The notes: generated by a model not told the origin, from the letters alone. Counted from the stretch's first letter, positions 1-10,674 are shown. The stretch is 64,000 nt of DNA from VXPQ01 sp965232485 (GCA_965232485.1 OZ246975.1:2418001-2482000); one strand, 5' to 3'. Made by a program: numbers and translations.

Positions 1-251
1 TCCAGACATTGCTGGATTCGGGCGCGCAGGGCATTCAGCCAGTCGGCGCGGTCGTTGTCGTCCAGGGCGACGCCTGAACGCATTTTGTCGATATTGGCCG
101 CCGAATGAAAATCGTCGCCGTCGAACAGGGGCCACCCGAAGTGTTCCGCCGCTGCTTTCCCGACCGTCGTTTTGCCCACGCCGGATACGCCCATGAGCAC
201 TGCAACCAGCGCGCGCCGAGGCGGGGCGTCGAAAACCTGTCGAACTGTCAC
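1..251 (-). CDS. gntK: Gluconate kinase, N-terminal part (runs off window)
   Basis: Gluconokinase phosphorylates D-gluconate to 6-phosphogluconate with ATP in the cytoplasm, feeding the pentose phosphate or Entner-Doudoroff route. About 83 residues are visible. The P-loop GVSGVGKTT is at residues 21-29, followed by the family signature FDGDDFHSAANIDKM (43-57) and LDDNDRADWL (63-72), which are typical of the GntK/shikimate-kinase-like fold. The start chosen is a GTG at 251; no ATG precedes the P-loop and an in-frame TGA lies further upstream, so the exact start is uncertain. The C-terminus lies outside the window. It is divergent from the phosphofructokinase gene. zwf, which belongs to the same metabolism, begins at the other end of the window. 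Confidence 0.85.
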   Translation of the reverse strand, partial: MTVRQVFDAPPRRALVAVLMGVSGVGKTTVGKAAAEHFGWPLFDGDDFHSAANIDKMRSGVALDDNDRADWLNALRARIQQCL

Positions 252-394
252 TTTTCCGTGGTATTTTCGGCGTACCTTTCCCGGCTGGCCCGGCGCCGGG
301 TTTCGCGGCGGAACGTAACGGGACGTTCCTTCTTTTCATAACGGGCCATCGGGTTCGTCGCCATCCTTCGTTTCACCCTGTATTACATACCTTC

Positions 395-1522
395 ATGTCT
401 GGTTCCATGCGCATAGGTCTCCTCACCGGCGGGGGCGATTGTCCTGGCCTCAACGCCGTCATTCGGGGCGTCGCCAAATGCCTCATGTTGCAGCATCGCG
501 CCGATGTGGTCGGCGTCGAGGATGGTTTTCTGGGGTTGATCGAACGACGTACCCGTCCGCTTGCCTACCGCGACGTCAGCGGCATTCTTACGCTTGGGGG
601 CACGATCCTTGGAACCAGTAACATAGCCAATCCATTCAGCTACTACAAACAGGACAATGCGGACGTCTCGGAACAGGTCTGCGAGTATTGTCGCCTGATC
701 GGACTTGATGCGCTGGTCGTCATCGGCGGGGATGGCACGATGTCTATTGCGAATGGCCTGGCGAAGATGGGCATGAACATCATCGGCGTGCCCAAGACGA
801 TCGACAATGATCTGATGGGGACCGAGCGCACGTTCGGTTTCGACACCGCTGTTTCGATCGTTACGGATGTGGTTGATCGCATTCATACGACCGCGCAGAG
901 TCATGATCGGGTGATGATCATTGAGACGATGGGTCGCTATGCGGGATGGATTGCCTTGTACGCCGGGGTGGCGGGCGGCGCCGACGTCATTCTGATTCCC
1001 GAAATCGAGTATACGGTGGAAGACGTGGCGTGGATATGCAGGCAACGGGAAGCTCGAGGACAGCACTTTACGATTATTATGATCGCCGAGGGCGCCCGGG
1101 CCCGCGGGGACGATCTGGTTGTCAAGCAGGTCGTGGAAAACAGTCCGGACCCCCTGCGCCTTGGCGGGGTAGGCAAAGTCCTCGAACAAGCGCTAAGCAT
1201 GCAGATCAATAGCGAGGTGCGCACCACGATTCTCGGACACATGCAGCGTGGCGGTACCCCGACGGCGTATGATCGCGATTTGGCGACCGCCTTCGGCGTC
1301 TATGCCGGGGCCATGGTTTCCGAGGGACGGTTCGGGCACATGGTCGCCTTGCAAAACAACCGGCTCACGAGCGTTCCATTCGAGGAGGTCGCTAACAAGA
1401 CCCGCATGATTCCTCTGGATCATCCAATGATCGCTACGGCCCACGCCACCGGGGTTTCCTTTGGCGTGCGCGACTTTGATTGCCCTATTGCAAGTTCGCA
1501 TATGCAAGATGTCATCACCTGA
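395..1522 (+). CDS. pfkA: 6-phosphofructokinase
   Basis: Phosphorylates fructose 6-phosphate to fructose 1,6-bisphosphate, the committed step of glycolysis. At 375 residues it is slightly longer than the bacterial ATP enzyme. Visible motifs are LLTGGGDCPGLN near the N-terminus, GGDGTM, PKTIDNDL, the MGRYAGW region, the IAEGA segment and GHMQRGGTPTAYDR near the C-terminus. The glycine in GGDG is the ATP-type residue, while the lysine in PKTIDND is the residue found in PPi-type and mixed-group enzymes, so the phosphoryl donor cannot be fixed from sequence. ATG at 395 is used; ATG at 407, which starts directly at MRIGLLTGGG, is an equally plausible start. Confidence 0.95.
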   Translation: MSGSMRIGLLTGGGDCPGLNAVIRGVAKCLMLQHRADVVGVEDGFLGLIERRTRPLAYRDVSGILTLGGTILGTSNIANPFSYYKQDNADVSEQVCEYCRLIGLDALVVIGGDGTMSIANGLAKMGMNIIGVPKTIDNDLMGTERTFGFDTAVSIVTDVVDRIHTTAQSHDRVMIIETMGRYAGWIALYAGVAGGADVILIPEIEYTVEDVAWICRQREARGQHFTIIMIAEGARARGDDLVVKQVVENSPDPLRLGGVGKVLEQALSMQINSEVRTTILGHMQRGGTPTAYDRDLATAFGVYAGAMVSEGRFGHMVALQNNRLTSVPFEEVANKTRMIPLDHPMIATAHATGVSFGVRDFDCPIASSHMQDVIT

Positions 1523-1570
1523 TACAGGCTGCGCGCGTTTCGCCCCGAACCCTTATTCGCCCGGGACGCC

Positions 1571-2506
1571 ATGAACGTTTTTCTTACCGGAGGCACGGGT
1601 TTCGTAGGCAGGCATACCCTCCGCGAATTGATCCGTCAGGGGCATGCAGTGCGTTGCCTGGCGCGCAAAAAGACGCCGTCGCTCGCCGCCCTGTCAGCTC
1701 GCGTGGAGCAGGTGGTCGGCTCGATAACGGATCCGGATGCGTTGCGCGGATCGATGGACGGCTGCGACGCTGTCGTGCATCTCGTGGGCATTATCCGGGA
1801 AAATCCCGCGCGCGGCGTCACGTTCGACGCGCTGCATTTCGGGGGGACGAAAACCGTGGCGGACGAAGCCCGCAACGCAGGCGTCTCCAGGTTCGTGCAT
1901 ATGAGCGCGAATGGCGCCCGCCCGGACGGCGTATCCGCGTATCAAACCTCGAAATGGCGCGCGGAAGAATATGTTCGAGGGGCCGGTTTCGCCCACTGGA
2001 CTATTTTTCGCCCCTCGCTCATCTTTGGGGATCCCGAGCCGGGCGGGTTCGAATTTGCGTCTGAGTTGGCCCGTACGCTGGTGCGTCCCTGGCCCGTCTT
2101 GCCTGTTTTCGGCGACGGGCGCTATGAAATGCAACCGATTTCCGCGGAGGAAGTGGCGACTGCGTTCGCGCAGGCGCTCACGCTCGACGCGGCGCAGGGC
2201 GCGACGTATTGCGTCGGGGGCCGGGAGCGCCTGACTTTTTCCGCCCTGCTCGACCGCATAACCGATGCGATCGGACATGCCCGCAAGCCGAAAATCCCGC
2301 AGCCTGTCTGGCTCGCGCGCCCGTTGGTGCGTTTTTTCGACGGATCGGGCATATTGCCTGTTTCTCTGGACCAGTTCGACATGCTCCTCGAAGGCAATAC
2401 ATGCGACAACACGGCGTTCTACCGCGATTTCCGTCTTGCCGTCAAGCCATTTTCATCCGAGAATTTGTCGTATCTGAACCGTCGCGGCAAGCCAGAGTCG
2501 GCATGA
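1571..2506 (+). CDS. NAD(P)-binding epimerase / NDUFA9-like atypical SDR
   Basis: This 311-residue atypical short-chain dehydrogenase opens with the Rossmann motif TGGTGFVGRH at residues 6-15. A DAVVHLVGII segment follows, and then SAYQTSKWRAEEYVR, which holds the family's YxxxK-like pair. The overall pattern matches the 'complex I NDUFA9 subunit family' of NAD(P)-dependent epimerases, whose substrate in bacteria is generally unknown. The last codon and stop overlap the next gene by 4 nt (ATGA), so the two are probably co-transcribed and translationally coupled. Function beyond nucleotide binding is inference. Confidence 0.8.
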   Translation: MNVFLTGGTGFVGRHTLRELIRQGHAVRCLARKKTPSLAALSARVEQVVGSITDPDALRGSMDGCDAVVHLVGIIRENPARGVTFDALHFGGTKTVADEARNAGVSRFVHMSANGARPDGVSAYQTSKWRAEEYVRGAGFAHWTIFRPSLIFGDPEPGGFEFASELARTLVRPWPVLPVFGDGRYEMQPISAEEVATAFAQALTLDAAQGATYCVGGRERLTFSALLDRITDAIGHARKPKIPQPVWLARPLVRFFDGSGILPVSLDQFDMLLEGNTCDNTAFYRDFRLAVKPFSSENLSYLNRRGKPESA

Positions 2507-4491
2507 GCGCCTCTCTTCGATGCATCGTATTGGTCGGATGTCTGCTGTGCCCCGCCGCCGCCGCCCAGGAACCGGATACTACGGCATTGGGCAACGCCCC
2601 GCCGCCCGCGGACTCCCTTGCCCCGGCGCCGCTGCATTTCATGGGATTCGGGGATGCGGCCTCGGCGGATTCCGGGATCGCGTGGGCGCTTTCCGATTCG
2701 CTTCCGGCGCTCCGGCCCGACATTCATCTGGCTGAACTGATCGCCAGCGCGCCCGGCAGTTTTACCTACCTGTTCGATCGTCCGGGCTGGCCCGACGGCT
2801 GGAGTCCGTTCGGATTGTCGCCCAACACCCGTCCGCTTTCGTTGGGCGAGATTCCGTTCACGAATATTTTTACCGGGCGTCCGGCCTGGGACCTGATCCC
2901 GTTGCCCCTTGTCGCCCCGCCCCGGCTCGATCCCGTCGGGGCCTCCGTGCGGGCGCGCTTGCGGTCGTACGAAGGCGCTCCGCCGCGTACAGAGGCCACC
3001 TACTGGCGAGACGGGGAGGGACTCCAGAGCATAGACGTGGCCCATGTTCAGCATCGCCGGCGGTCGCTTTGGGGGCGTCCCGGGTTGCTCCAGGCGCTTG
3101 GGGCGTACGGGGGGCGCGCCACGAGTATTCCGTATCCGGGGAGCGATCTGACCCGTGGCCGCCGCAGTATTTTGCGTGTCCGGTATGCGCAGCGCGCCTG
3201 GTCGGCGGAGGTGTTGTATATGAGCCAGCGCCGTCGCGTGGGCGCGCACGGCGGCGTCGTGATTCGGCCCAGCGATCCGAATGCGATATACCAAAGCGAT
3301 ATTGCCGAAGTCGCCTTGCCGGAAGCCGAGCGTCGCATCGCGCGCAACGACCTGGCGGGCGTCCTGCGCGCGAGGTGGTTTTCCACCGGCGTGACGTCCG
3401 CTGCCTTGTACCATTCCACGGAAACGTTTCGGCACCACGACGCACTCGATACGCTGGGCGTCCGATCCATGCGCACCGGGTTGCATATTCGCCAGCCCTT
3501 GCTGCGCGCGCCAAGGCGCCGTCTTGCCGTACGCGTGGCGGCGTGGTCAGAGCATGTGACGCCCCGCGCATCGTTTCAGGAAATCGCGCAACGGCGTTTT
3601 GCTCTGCAAGCGCATGTGAGCGATTCGCTCCGTTTGGGGCGGGGCGGCGTGGAGGGGACAGGACCGCGATGGATTTTGAGGCCGGAAGCAGGCTGGTTTT
3701 TTCACCGGAGCGGCGGTCCGTCGGGCGCCGTACGGCTTGCGCGGCGCGGAACCCGAACGGCTTTGCGCATGAGCGTTTCGACCGACAAACCGCGCACTGC
3801 CGTGCTGTACCATACTGGATTCGCTGCCCTGCGCGGACAGCGCGACGCGGCGCCGGGGCGGACCGTTGCGATGCATATCGAAGGATCCGTACAGGCAACT
3901 CCCTTCGTCGTAACGCTTGGGGCGTTTGGGCGTCAGGCGGGCCATCCGGTCGACCTGTTCGTCGAGGGAGACGATGTCGTCGTGGCGACGGCGCGGTCGC
4001 CGCTCCGGCAGGCGGCTTTGTATGCGGACATTGGCTGGCGGTGCTCTGCCCGGCGCGGGTTCTACGCCATGGCGCGGCCCACCGTTGCGTACATTGCGGA
4101 ACCGGGCGATGCGCCGTTGCATGCGCGTCGCGCCGATACGCTGCCCCGGTGGTTTGCCCGGGCGCGTTTGGGCGCGCGGTATATGCTTTTCGAGGGCGAC
4201 TTGCGGTTCGATCTGTATGCGGAAGGCATGGCGTGGTCCTCCTTTCGCAGCCGATCGTTGCATGCGCCTTCCGGGTTGCTTGCCGTACCGGAGGCGTCTT
4301 CTCTTCTGCTTGATGCTTCAAATACGGTGAATATCGTGGCGGAAGTGCGCGTTCGCACCGCCCGTCTTTTTTTCGTATACGATCATCTGCCGGCTGGCGC
4401 CTCGCTGATTCCGGGGACCATGCTGGCGCCTGTGTACCCGCTTCCCGCAGGGCGTTTTCGTTTCGGCGTACACTGGCCGATCCTCGGGTGA
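2503..4491 (+). CDS. Putative outer-membrane beta-barrel protein (unrecognised family)
   Basis: This 662-residue protein begins with a signal peptide (hydrophobic stretch ending AAAAQ, about residues 7-21). A short proline/alanine linker follows, then a segment near residues 70-180 that resembles a TonB plug region (LAELIASAPGSFTYLF...). Long arginine-rich alternating strands fill the rest, up to a C-terminal FRFGVHWPILG. The shape suggests an outer-membrane barrel, possibly a porin or transporter. The start is the ATG overlapping the stop of the preceding epimerase gene; an open frame continues upstream but lies inside that gene. I do not recognise a named family, and localisation is inference. 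Confidence 0.65.
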   Translation: MSASLRCIVLVGCLLCPAAAAQEPDTTALGNAPPPADSLAPAPLHFMGFGDAASADSGIAWALSDSLPALRPDIHLAELIASAPGSFTYLFDRPGWPDGWSPFGLSPNTRPLSLGEIPFTNIFTGRPAWDLIPLPLVAPPRLDPVGASVRARLRSYEGAPPRTEATYWRDGEGLQSIDVAHVQHRRRSLWGRPGLLQALGAYGGRATSIPYPGSDLTRGRRSILRVRYAQRAWSAEVLYMSQRRRVGAHGGVVIRPSDPNAIYQSDIAEVALPEAERRIARNDLAGVLRARWFSTGVTSAALYHSTETFRHHDALDTLGVRSMRTGLHIRQPLLRAPRRRLAVRVAAWSEHVTPRASFQEIAQRRFALQAHVSDSLRLGRGGVEGTGPRWILRPEAGWFFHRSGGPSGAVRLARRGTRTALRMSVSTDKPRTAVLYHTGFAALRGQRDAAPGRTVAMHIEGSVQATPFVVTLGAFGRQAGHPVDLFVEGDDVVVATARSPLRQAALYADIGWRCSARRGFYAMARPTVAYIAEPGDAPLHARRADTLPRWFARARLGARYMLFEGDLRFDLYAEGMAWSSFRSRSLHAPSGLLAVPEASSLLLDASNTVNIVAEVRVRTARLFFVYDHLPAGASLIPGTMLAPVYPLPAGRFRFGVHWPILG

Positions 4492-4520
4492 CGCGCGGCG
4501 CATCCTTTTATTTTCGCAAC

Positions 4521-4551
4521 TTTGCCCGCCGATTCCTGTACAGTATTTTTT
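4521..4551 (+). promoter_or_regulatory. Candidate promoter of clpX (Bacteroidota-type -33/-7)
   Basis: TTTG (4521-4524) is followed after 19 bp by TATTTTTT (4544-4551). This resembles the Bacteroidota consensus TTTG / TAnnTTTG with one mismatch. It lies about 55 bp upstream of the clpX start in the only AT-rich stretch of the gap. Identified by eye, not experimentally supported. Confidence 0.35.
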
Positions 4552-4604
4552 ATCTTGATTATTATGCGGCTCCCCTTTCATAGACGCAAGCATTTTTTTC
4601 TCGC

Positions 4605-5864
4605 ATGAGCAAAAGGCATCACATCATCCGCTGTTCGTTCTGCGGGCAATCGGTGGACAGCGCCGAGTCCATGGTTCAGGCGCGCGAACCCGGCGTATAC
4701 ATTTGCGACCGGTGCATCGGCGAAGCAGCGAGCGTGATCGGGGGCGTTCCTGAACCCCAGTCTGCTTTTCGGCCGGCGCCGGTAAAGCCTCGCCTGCTTG
4801 CCCCGCGTGAAATCAAGTCGGCGCTGGACGAATACGTCATCGGGCAGGACTATGCGAAAAAGGCCCTGGCCGTAGCGGTCTATAACCATTACAAACGGAT
4901 AGACACGGATCGGTATGTGCACGAGTACGAGGAGGTGGAGCTGGAAAAATCCAATGTGCTGCTCCTCGGGCCTACCGGCGTCGGAAAAACATTGCTTGCC
5001 CGTTCTCTGGCGCGCATTCTGGATGTGCCTTTTTCGATTTCGGACGCCACGGCGCTGACGGAAGCCGGTTACGTAGGCGAGGACGTCGAAAGCATCCTGA
5101 CCCACCTTTTGCATGCGTCCGATTTCAATGTCGAGCGCGCCGAACAGGGCATCATCTATATTGACGAGATCGACAAGATTGCGCGAAAAAGCGACAATGC
5201 GTCTATTACGCGCGACGTGTCCGGAGAAGGCGTACAACAAGCCTTGCTTAAAATTCTGGAAGGCACCGTGGCCGGCGTGCCGCCGAAGGGCGGGCGCAAA
5301 CACCCGGAACAGAGCCTGATCAACATCGATACCCGGAATATCCTTTTCATTGTGGGGGGCGCCTTCGACGGTTTGCAGGAAATCGTTGCGCACCGGCTGT
5401 CCATCAACACGATCGGGTTCATGTCGGAGCGGCGCAAAGTGTTCGACCGCAACGATCCCGCGATTCTGCAAAGCGTCGAGCCGGACGATCTCCTGAAATT
5501 CGGGCTCATTCCCGAACTGGTGGGCCGCGTTCCGGTCATGGCTGCGCTGAGGCCGCTTACCGACGCCGCCATGCGGCAGATTTTGCTCGAACCGAAGAAT
5601 GCGCTGGTGAAACAATACCAGAAATTGTTTGCGATGGATGGCGTACGACTTGCGTTCGACGACGACGCCCTGGAGATCATTGTGCAGCGGGCGAAAAAAC
5701 TTGGCACGGGCGCGCGCGGATTGCGCTCCGTCATGGAGCAAATAATGCTCGAAATCATGTATGACTTGCATGCCCGGCCCAATGCGGCGACCTGCCGGGT
5801 GACGCGGGATACCGTATTGCACGGCGCCAATCCCGTTTACGAAAAGCGCAAGGCGAGCGCATAG
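4605..5864 (+). CDS. clpX: ATP-dependent Clp protease ATP-binding subunit ClpX
   Basis: A AAA+ unfoldase that delivers tagged substrates to ClpP. At 419 residues it has the usual length. The N-terminal zinc-binding domain has Cys10, Cys13, Cys34 and Cys37. The Walker A motif GPTGVGKT is near residue 125, followed by the pore-side segment with GYVGEDVES, a Walker B IIYIDEIDKIA, and sensor 2 GARGLRSVMEQ near the C-terminus. An IGF-type loop (NTIGFMSERR), used for ClpP contact, is present. clpP itself is not in the window. The gene is followed closely by a permease and tgt on the same strand, suggesting one transcription unit. Confidence 0.97.
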   Translation: MSKRHHIIRCSFCGQSVDSAESMVQAREPGVYICDRCIGEAASVIGGVPEPQSAFRPAPVKPRLLAPREIKSALDEYVIGQDYAKKALAVAVYNHYKRIDTDRYVHEYEEVELEKSNVLLLGPTGVGKTLLARSLARILDVPFSISDATALTEAGYVGEDVESILTHLLHASDFNVERAEQGIIYIDEIDKIARKSDNASITRDVSGEGVQQALLKILEGTVAGVPPKGGRKHPEQSLINIDTRNILFIVGGAFDGLQEIVAHRLSINTIGFMSERRKVFDRNDPAILQSVEPDDLLKFGLIPELVGRVPVMAALRPLTDAAMRQILLEPKNALVKQYQKLFAMDGVRLAFDDDALEIIVQRAKKLGTGARGLRSVMEQIMLEIMYDLHARPNAATCRVTRDTVLHGANPVYEKRKASA

Positions 5865-5894
5865 CAGGTCGCCGCCGCATTATCTCCCGCAAAT

Positions 5895-7157
5895 ATGTCC
5901 GATGCATCGCCAACGAGTAACGCCCCTGCGCCTCCCGAACGGATGACCCCGTTCCGGATCGCGTTGCTTGCGGGCGGCGTGCTCCTTTTTCTGGGGATGA
6001 CCTACCAGATCGGCAGTGATTTTCTGGGCCCCCCGCTGATCGCTTTCGCCGGCATGGTGCTGCTGTGGCCTCTGCGAAAAATCCGCTCGGTGCGGACCTT
6101 GCTGGTGGCGGGCGCGCTGATGTTGCTCCTGTGGGCGCTCAAGGACCTTGCGATCATTCTGATTCCTTTTGCGATCGTTTATTTGTTTGCGTATTTGTTC
6201 GATCCGCTGGTTACGATACTTCGCGATCGGTTTCGCATTCGTCGGTGGATCGCCTCGTTCGCCATGACCGCGGTCCTGCTTGGCATTGGGGCTTTGTTTG
6301 TCTTTCTGGTCGTTCCCACGCTGCTGACCCAGTTCGAAATTCTGTTCGTGCGCCTGACAGACACCATGGACGATTTTCGCGCCTGGCTGCAATCCGCCAC
6401 GTTGCTGGACAATCTCGAAAAGGTGGGCGTGGACCGCGAGCAAATCGTACGGGACCTGACCACGTTTCTGCAGGAACAGGCCACGGGTCTGGCCACGAGC
6501 ATTCCGAATGTCTTGCAGTACGTTATGAATTCGATCGGCACGGTGCTGGGCGCGGTGGCGCTGATCGCCGTGCTGCCGGTAGTTCACTACTACTTGTTGA
6601 AAGATTTTCCGCACATCAAGGAACGCCTCGTCGAACTGTTTCCCACGCTCGGCGGACGCCGCGACTACCTGTTCCAGACGGGCGAGGTGGTTGGAAACTA
6701 CCTGCGCGGCCAACTCATCATTTGCGCCATCGCAGGGTTCAACGTGACGGTGGCGCTGCTGCTTCTGGACGTTCCGTTCGCCCTCGTGATCGGCATTGTG
6801 GGCGGCCTCCTGAACCTGATTCCGAACATTGGCGTCATCGTCACGAATATTATCGGGATCAGCATTGGGTTGTTTTTTGGCGACCCCTGGTTCATCGACG
6901 TATTCAAGATCGTGGCTGTGCTGATGGGGCAGTCGCTCCTCGAACAAGCTGTGCTGGTTCCGAATGTGATGGGCCAGCAGATGGGGCTCCATCCGGTCCT
7001 GATCATCCTTTCGCTCTTCATTTTCGGCCATTTCATGGGGTGGATCGGATTGCTCATCGCCGTTCCCGTTACGGCGTTGATCATGGCTGCGTACAGGACC
7101 TATCGGGAGCATATCCAGTTCGAGTTGAAGGACGCCGAAGTGGACGTCATGCCCTGA
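5895..7157 (+). CDS. AI-2E family transporter (TqsA/PerM-like permease)
   Basis: This 420-residue polytopic inner-membrane protein has about eight hydrophobic segments. The family pattern is clear: paired helices in the first 100 residues, a long soluble region around residues 150-220 (FEILFVRLTDTMDDFR...), then YLRGQLIICAIAGF, the glycine-rich GIVGGLLNLIPNIG, and a C-terminal GHFMGWIGLLIAVPVTALI. These are typical of PF01594. Family members export diverse small molecules or ions; AI-2 export holds only for a few, so the substrate is unknown. The gene sits 30 nt after clpX and 7 nt before tgt on the same strand. Confidence 0.88.
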   Translation: MSDASPTSNAPAPPERMTPFRIALLAGGVLLFLGMTYQIGSDFLGPPLIAFAGMVLLWPLRKIRSVRTLLVAGALMLLLWALKDLAIILIPFAIVYLFAYLFDPLVTILRDRFRIRRWIASFAMTAVLLGIGALFVFLVVPTLLTQFEILFVRLTDTMDDFRAWLQSATLLDNLEKVGVDREQIVRDLTTFLQEQATGLATSIPNVLQYVMNSIGTVLGAVALIAVLPVVHYYLLKDFPHIKERLVELFPTLGGRRDYLFQTGEVVGNYLRGQLIICAIAGFNVTVALLLLDVPFALVIGIVGGLLNLIPNIGVIVTNIIGISIGLFFGDPWFIDVFKIVAVLMGQSLLEQAVLVPNVMGQQMGLHPVLIILSLFIFGHFMGWIGLLIAVPVTALIMAAYRTYREHIQFELKDAEVDVMP

Positions 7158-7164
7158 TTCGGCC

Positions 7165-8295
<1,131 letters not shown>

Positions 8296-8374
8296 TCCGG
8301 TGCGGCGCGCGCCGACGGCGCTGATCGAACTTGCATCGTTCCGGCGCGTTAACAGTTAGCCCCCACTCGTTGCG

Positions 8375-8637
8375 TTAAGGAAGCTCTGATTAACTCCACT
8401 TTGATCAGCGCTTCACTTTCACGCGTAAAAAACGACATGATGGCGTTATTGAAATCAGCGAAAAACACGGCGGATTCGGGTTGTCGCGGTCGTGAAGCGC
8501 CCTTCGGGAGGCTGACAGGCGCACGCTGGCTGTGTCATTCCTCATTACGTGGGGCCTGCCACGCTGCTTCGTCATTCCTTGCCAGCGTGCGCCTGTCAGC
8601 CTCTGAATCTTTGCGGACTTAATCAGAGCTTCCTTAA
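8375..8637. repeat. Inverted-repeat element, copy A (full length, about 263 bp)
   Basis: Bounded by the perfect 19-bp terminal inverted repeats TTAAGGAAGCTCTGATTAA (8375-8393) and its complement (8619-8637). Inside is a long hairpin with 22-nt arms 8509-8530 and 8581-8602, and an apical hairpin CGTGG/CCACG at 8548-8563. A conserved GAAGCGCCCTTC mini-hairpin precedes the left arm. There is no plausible protein. It fills most of the tgt-ispH gap. The form is MITE-like or that of a mobile structured intergenic repeat. Seven further full, short or partial copies are annotated in this window. Confidence 0.85.
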
Positions 8638-8661
8638 CATTTTTCCAGATTTCGTTGCGCC

Positions 8662-9903
8662 ATGGCCGCACGCAAGTTCAACGTTCCCGACGCCTACGCG
8701 AGCTCCATCGTATCGACTGTAAAATCTGCGCGCGGCGCCGCCGATCCGCGCAAGCGAGACCTGTCGCCGTCCGTACTGGATTTCGGTCCGCTTCGCTTCA
8801 AGATCGCCCGGCATTTCGGGTTTTGTTTCGGGGTCGAACATGCGATCGACATTGCCTGGCGGGCCCTGGAAGAAAATCCCGGGCGCCGCATTTTTCTTCT
8901 CTCGGAGATGATTCACAACCCGCGCGTGAACGGCGATTTGCGGGCCGCGGGCGTACATTTCCTGCGGACGACCACCGGCGAGCAATTGATTCCGTTCGAG
9001 GCGTTGGTTCCCGACGATGTGGTGATCATTCCCGCCTTTGGCGCCTCGCTCGAAGTCGAGAGCAAGCTGGCCGAATGCGGCGTTGACACCATGACCTACG
9101 ACACAACCTGTCCGTTCGTCGAAAAAGTATGGAACAAGAGCGAGCGGATCGGACGCGGCGGGTATACCGTGATCATACATGGCAAGCGATACCATGAAGA
9201 AATGCGGGCCACGTTTTCCCGCGCCAGCCAGAATGCTCCCGCTGTTGTGGTGCGCGACCTGCGCGAAGCGGAATATCTTGCCCGGCTCGTCCGGGGCGAA
9301 GTCGACGGCGATTTTTTCTTTGATCGATTCCGCGACAAATATTCGCCCGGCTTCGATCCGCGCCGCGATCTGCAACGCATTGGCGTAGTCAATCAGACTA
9401 CCATGCTGGCCACCGAGACGCAAGCCATTGCCCGCCTGCTCCGGGAGGCTATCCTGGATCGATACGGCGAGGCGGAATTGTCCCATCGTTTCGCCGACAC
9501 CAGCGATACGCTTTGTTACGCCACGAACGAGAACCAGAACGCTACGTTGCAACTGATCGAATCGGGGGGCGACGTGGGCATTGTCGTGGGCGGCTACAAC
9601 TCGTCCAACACCACGCACCTGGTCGATCTTTGCGCGGAAAAGATGCCTGCGTATTTCGTGCGCGACGCCACTGAAATCGTATCTCCCGAAACGATTCGGC
9701 ATTTCGATCCGCAAGCGAAGGAAATACAGGTTGCGAACGGGTGGCTTCCTTCCCGGCGCCCGCTGGATATCGTGCTCACCGCAGGCGCTTCCTGTCCGGA
9801 TGCGTTGCTGGACGAAGTGATTAGCAAGATGATCGGATGGATGGAGCACGTCCGCGCCATAGAGGACGTGCTGGCGCCTTTCGCCTCCGGGAAAGCGGCA
9901 TAA
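8662..9903 (+). CDS. ispH: 4-hydroxy-3-methylbut-2-enyl diphosphate reductase
   Basis: Last enzyme of the MEP isoprenoid pathway, a [4Fe-4S] protein that reduces HMBPP to IPP and DMAPP. At 413 residues it is much longer than the E. coli type (about 316). It follows the plant/cyanobacterial pattern: FCFGVEHAI, LSEMIHNPRVN, VVIIPAFGAS, DTTCPFVEKVWN, HGKRYHEE, GFDPRRDLQRIGVVNQTTM and GGYNSSNTTHL. The cluster cysteines are expected in FCFGV, TTCPF and LCYAT, all present. It lies downstream of repeat copy A and is followed by a methyltransferase gene 14 nt later. Confidence 0.95.
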   Translation: MAARKFNVPDAYASSIVSTVKSARGAADPRKRDLSPSVLDFGPLRFKIARHFGFCFGVEHAIDIAWRALEENPGRRIFLLSEMIHNPRVNGDLRAAGVHFLRTTTGEQLIPFEALVPDDVVIIPAFGASLEVESKLAECGVDTMTYDTTCPFVEKVWNKSERIGRGGYTVIIHGKRYHEEMRATFSRASQNAPAVVVRDLREAEYLARLVRGEVDGDFFFDRFRDKYSPGFDPRRDLQRIGVVNQTTMLATETQAIARLLREAILDRYGEAELSHRFADTSDTLCYATNENQNATLQLIESGGDVGIVVGGYNSSNTTHLVDLCAEKMPAYFVRDATEIVSPETIRHFDPQAKEIQVANGWLPSRRPLDIVLTAGASCPDALLDEVISKMIGWMEHVRAIEDVLAPFASGKAA

Positions 9904-9917
9904 ACCCGGTTTATTCC

Positions 9918-10661
9918 ATGTGGTACGAGGAGTGGTTCGATCATCCTGAATACGAACTCGTTTATCAGGATCGGGACGAGGACGAAGCGAAGCGTATGGT
10001 GGATTTGCTGGAGCGCATCGTTCAGCCTGCTCCCGGCGCATCCATTCTGGATATGGGGTGCGGTCGCGGACGGCACGCGCGCGCCCTCGCCCGGCGGGGA
10101 TACCATGTGACGGGCGTGGATCTTTCCGCCTACGCCATTGAAGAGGCCGCTCGCCGCGCCGCGCAAGAAGAGCTTACGGTCCTTTTTCGCCGGGGCGACA
10201 TGCGCAACCCGGTGTGCGATTGCTGCTTCGACGGCGTGATCAATGTATTTACGGCGTTCGGGTATTTCGAGAACGACGAGGATCATGTGCGCGCGCTGCG
10301 AGCCATGCACCGGTCGCTATGTCCGGGCGGATGGTTCGTACAGGATTTTTTCAATGTGCCTTATGTGCTTGAGCACCTGGTCCCGGAAGATCAATTCGAG
10401 CGGGCCGGTTCGATTATCCGGCAGCAGCGCTGGGTGGAAAACGGGCGAGTCAACAAGCGAATTACGATTCGCGCCGGCGCAAACGAACAGTCCTTCGTCG
10501 AATCCGTTCGCCTCTATACGGCGGAGGATTTTCGGGCGATGTACGCTTCGGCGGGCCTGCGCCTCCGGCATGCGTACGGCGATTACGAAGGACATTCTCA
10601 TTCGAATGCCAGCCCCCGGCTCATTTTGTATGCGGAAAAGCCAGAGACGGACACATGTTGA
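9918..10661 (+). CDS. Class I SAM-dependent methyltransferase
   Basis: A 247-residue cytoplasmic Rossmann-fold methyltransferase. Motif I SILDMGCGRGRHA is at residues 42-54, the acidic residue closing strand 2 is in VTGVDLS, and a motif II-like GVINVFTAFGYF and the post-motif LCPGGWFVQDFF follow. The substrate cannot be read from the sequence; the arrangement is of the general Methyltransf_25/11 type. The start is the ATG at 9918 rather than longer in-frame extensions, because those overlap the end of ispH. Its stop is 14 nt before the following lipoprotein gene. Confidence 0.85.
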   Translation: MWYEEWFDHPEYELVYQDRDEDEAKRMVDLLERIVQPAPGASILDMGCGRGRHARALARRGYHVTGVDLSAYAIEEAARRAAQEELTVLFRRGDMRNPVCDCCFDGVINVFTAFGYFENDEDHVRALRAMHRSLCPGGWFVQDFFNVPYVLEHLVPEDQFERAGSIIRQQRWVENGRVNKRITIRAGANEQSFVESVRLYTAEDFRAMYASAGLRLRHAYGDYEGHSHSNASPRLILYAEKPETDTC

Positions 10662-10674
10662 CGCCTGCTCGGCC

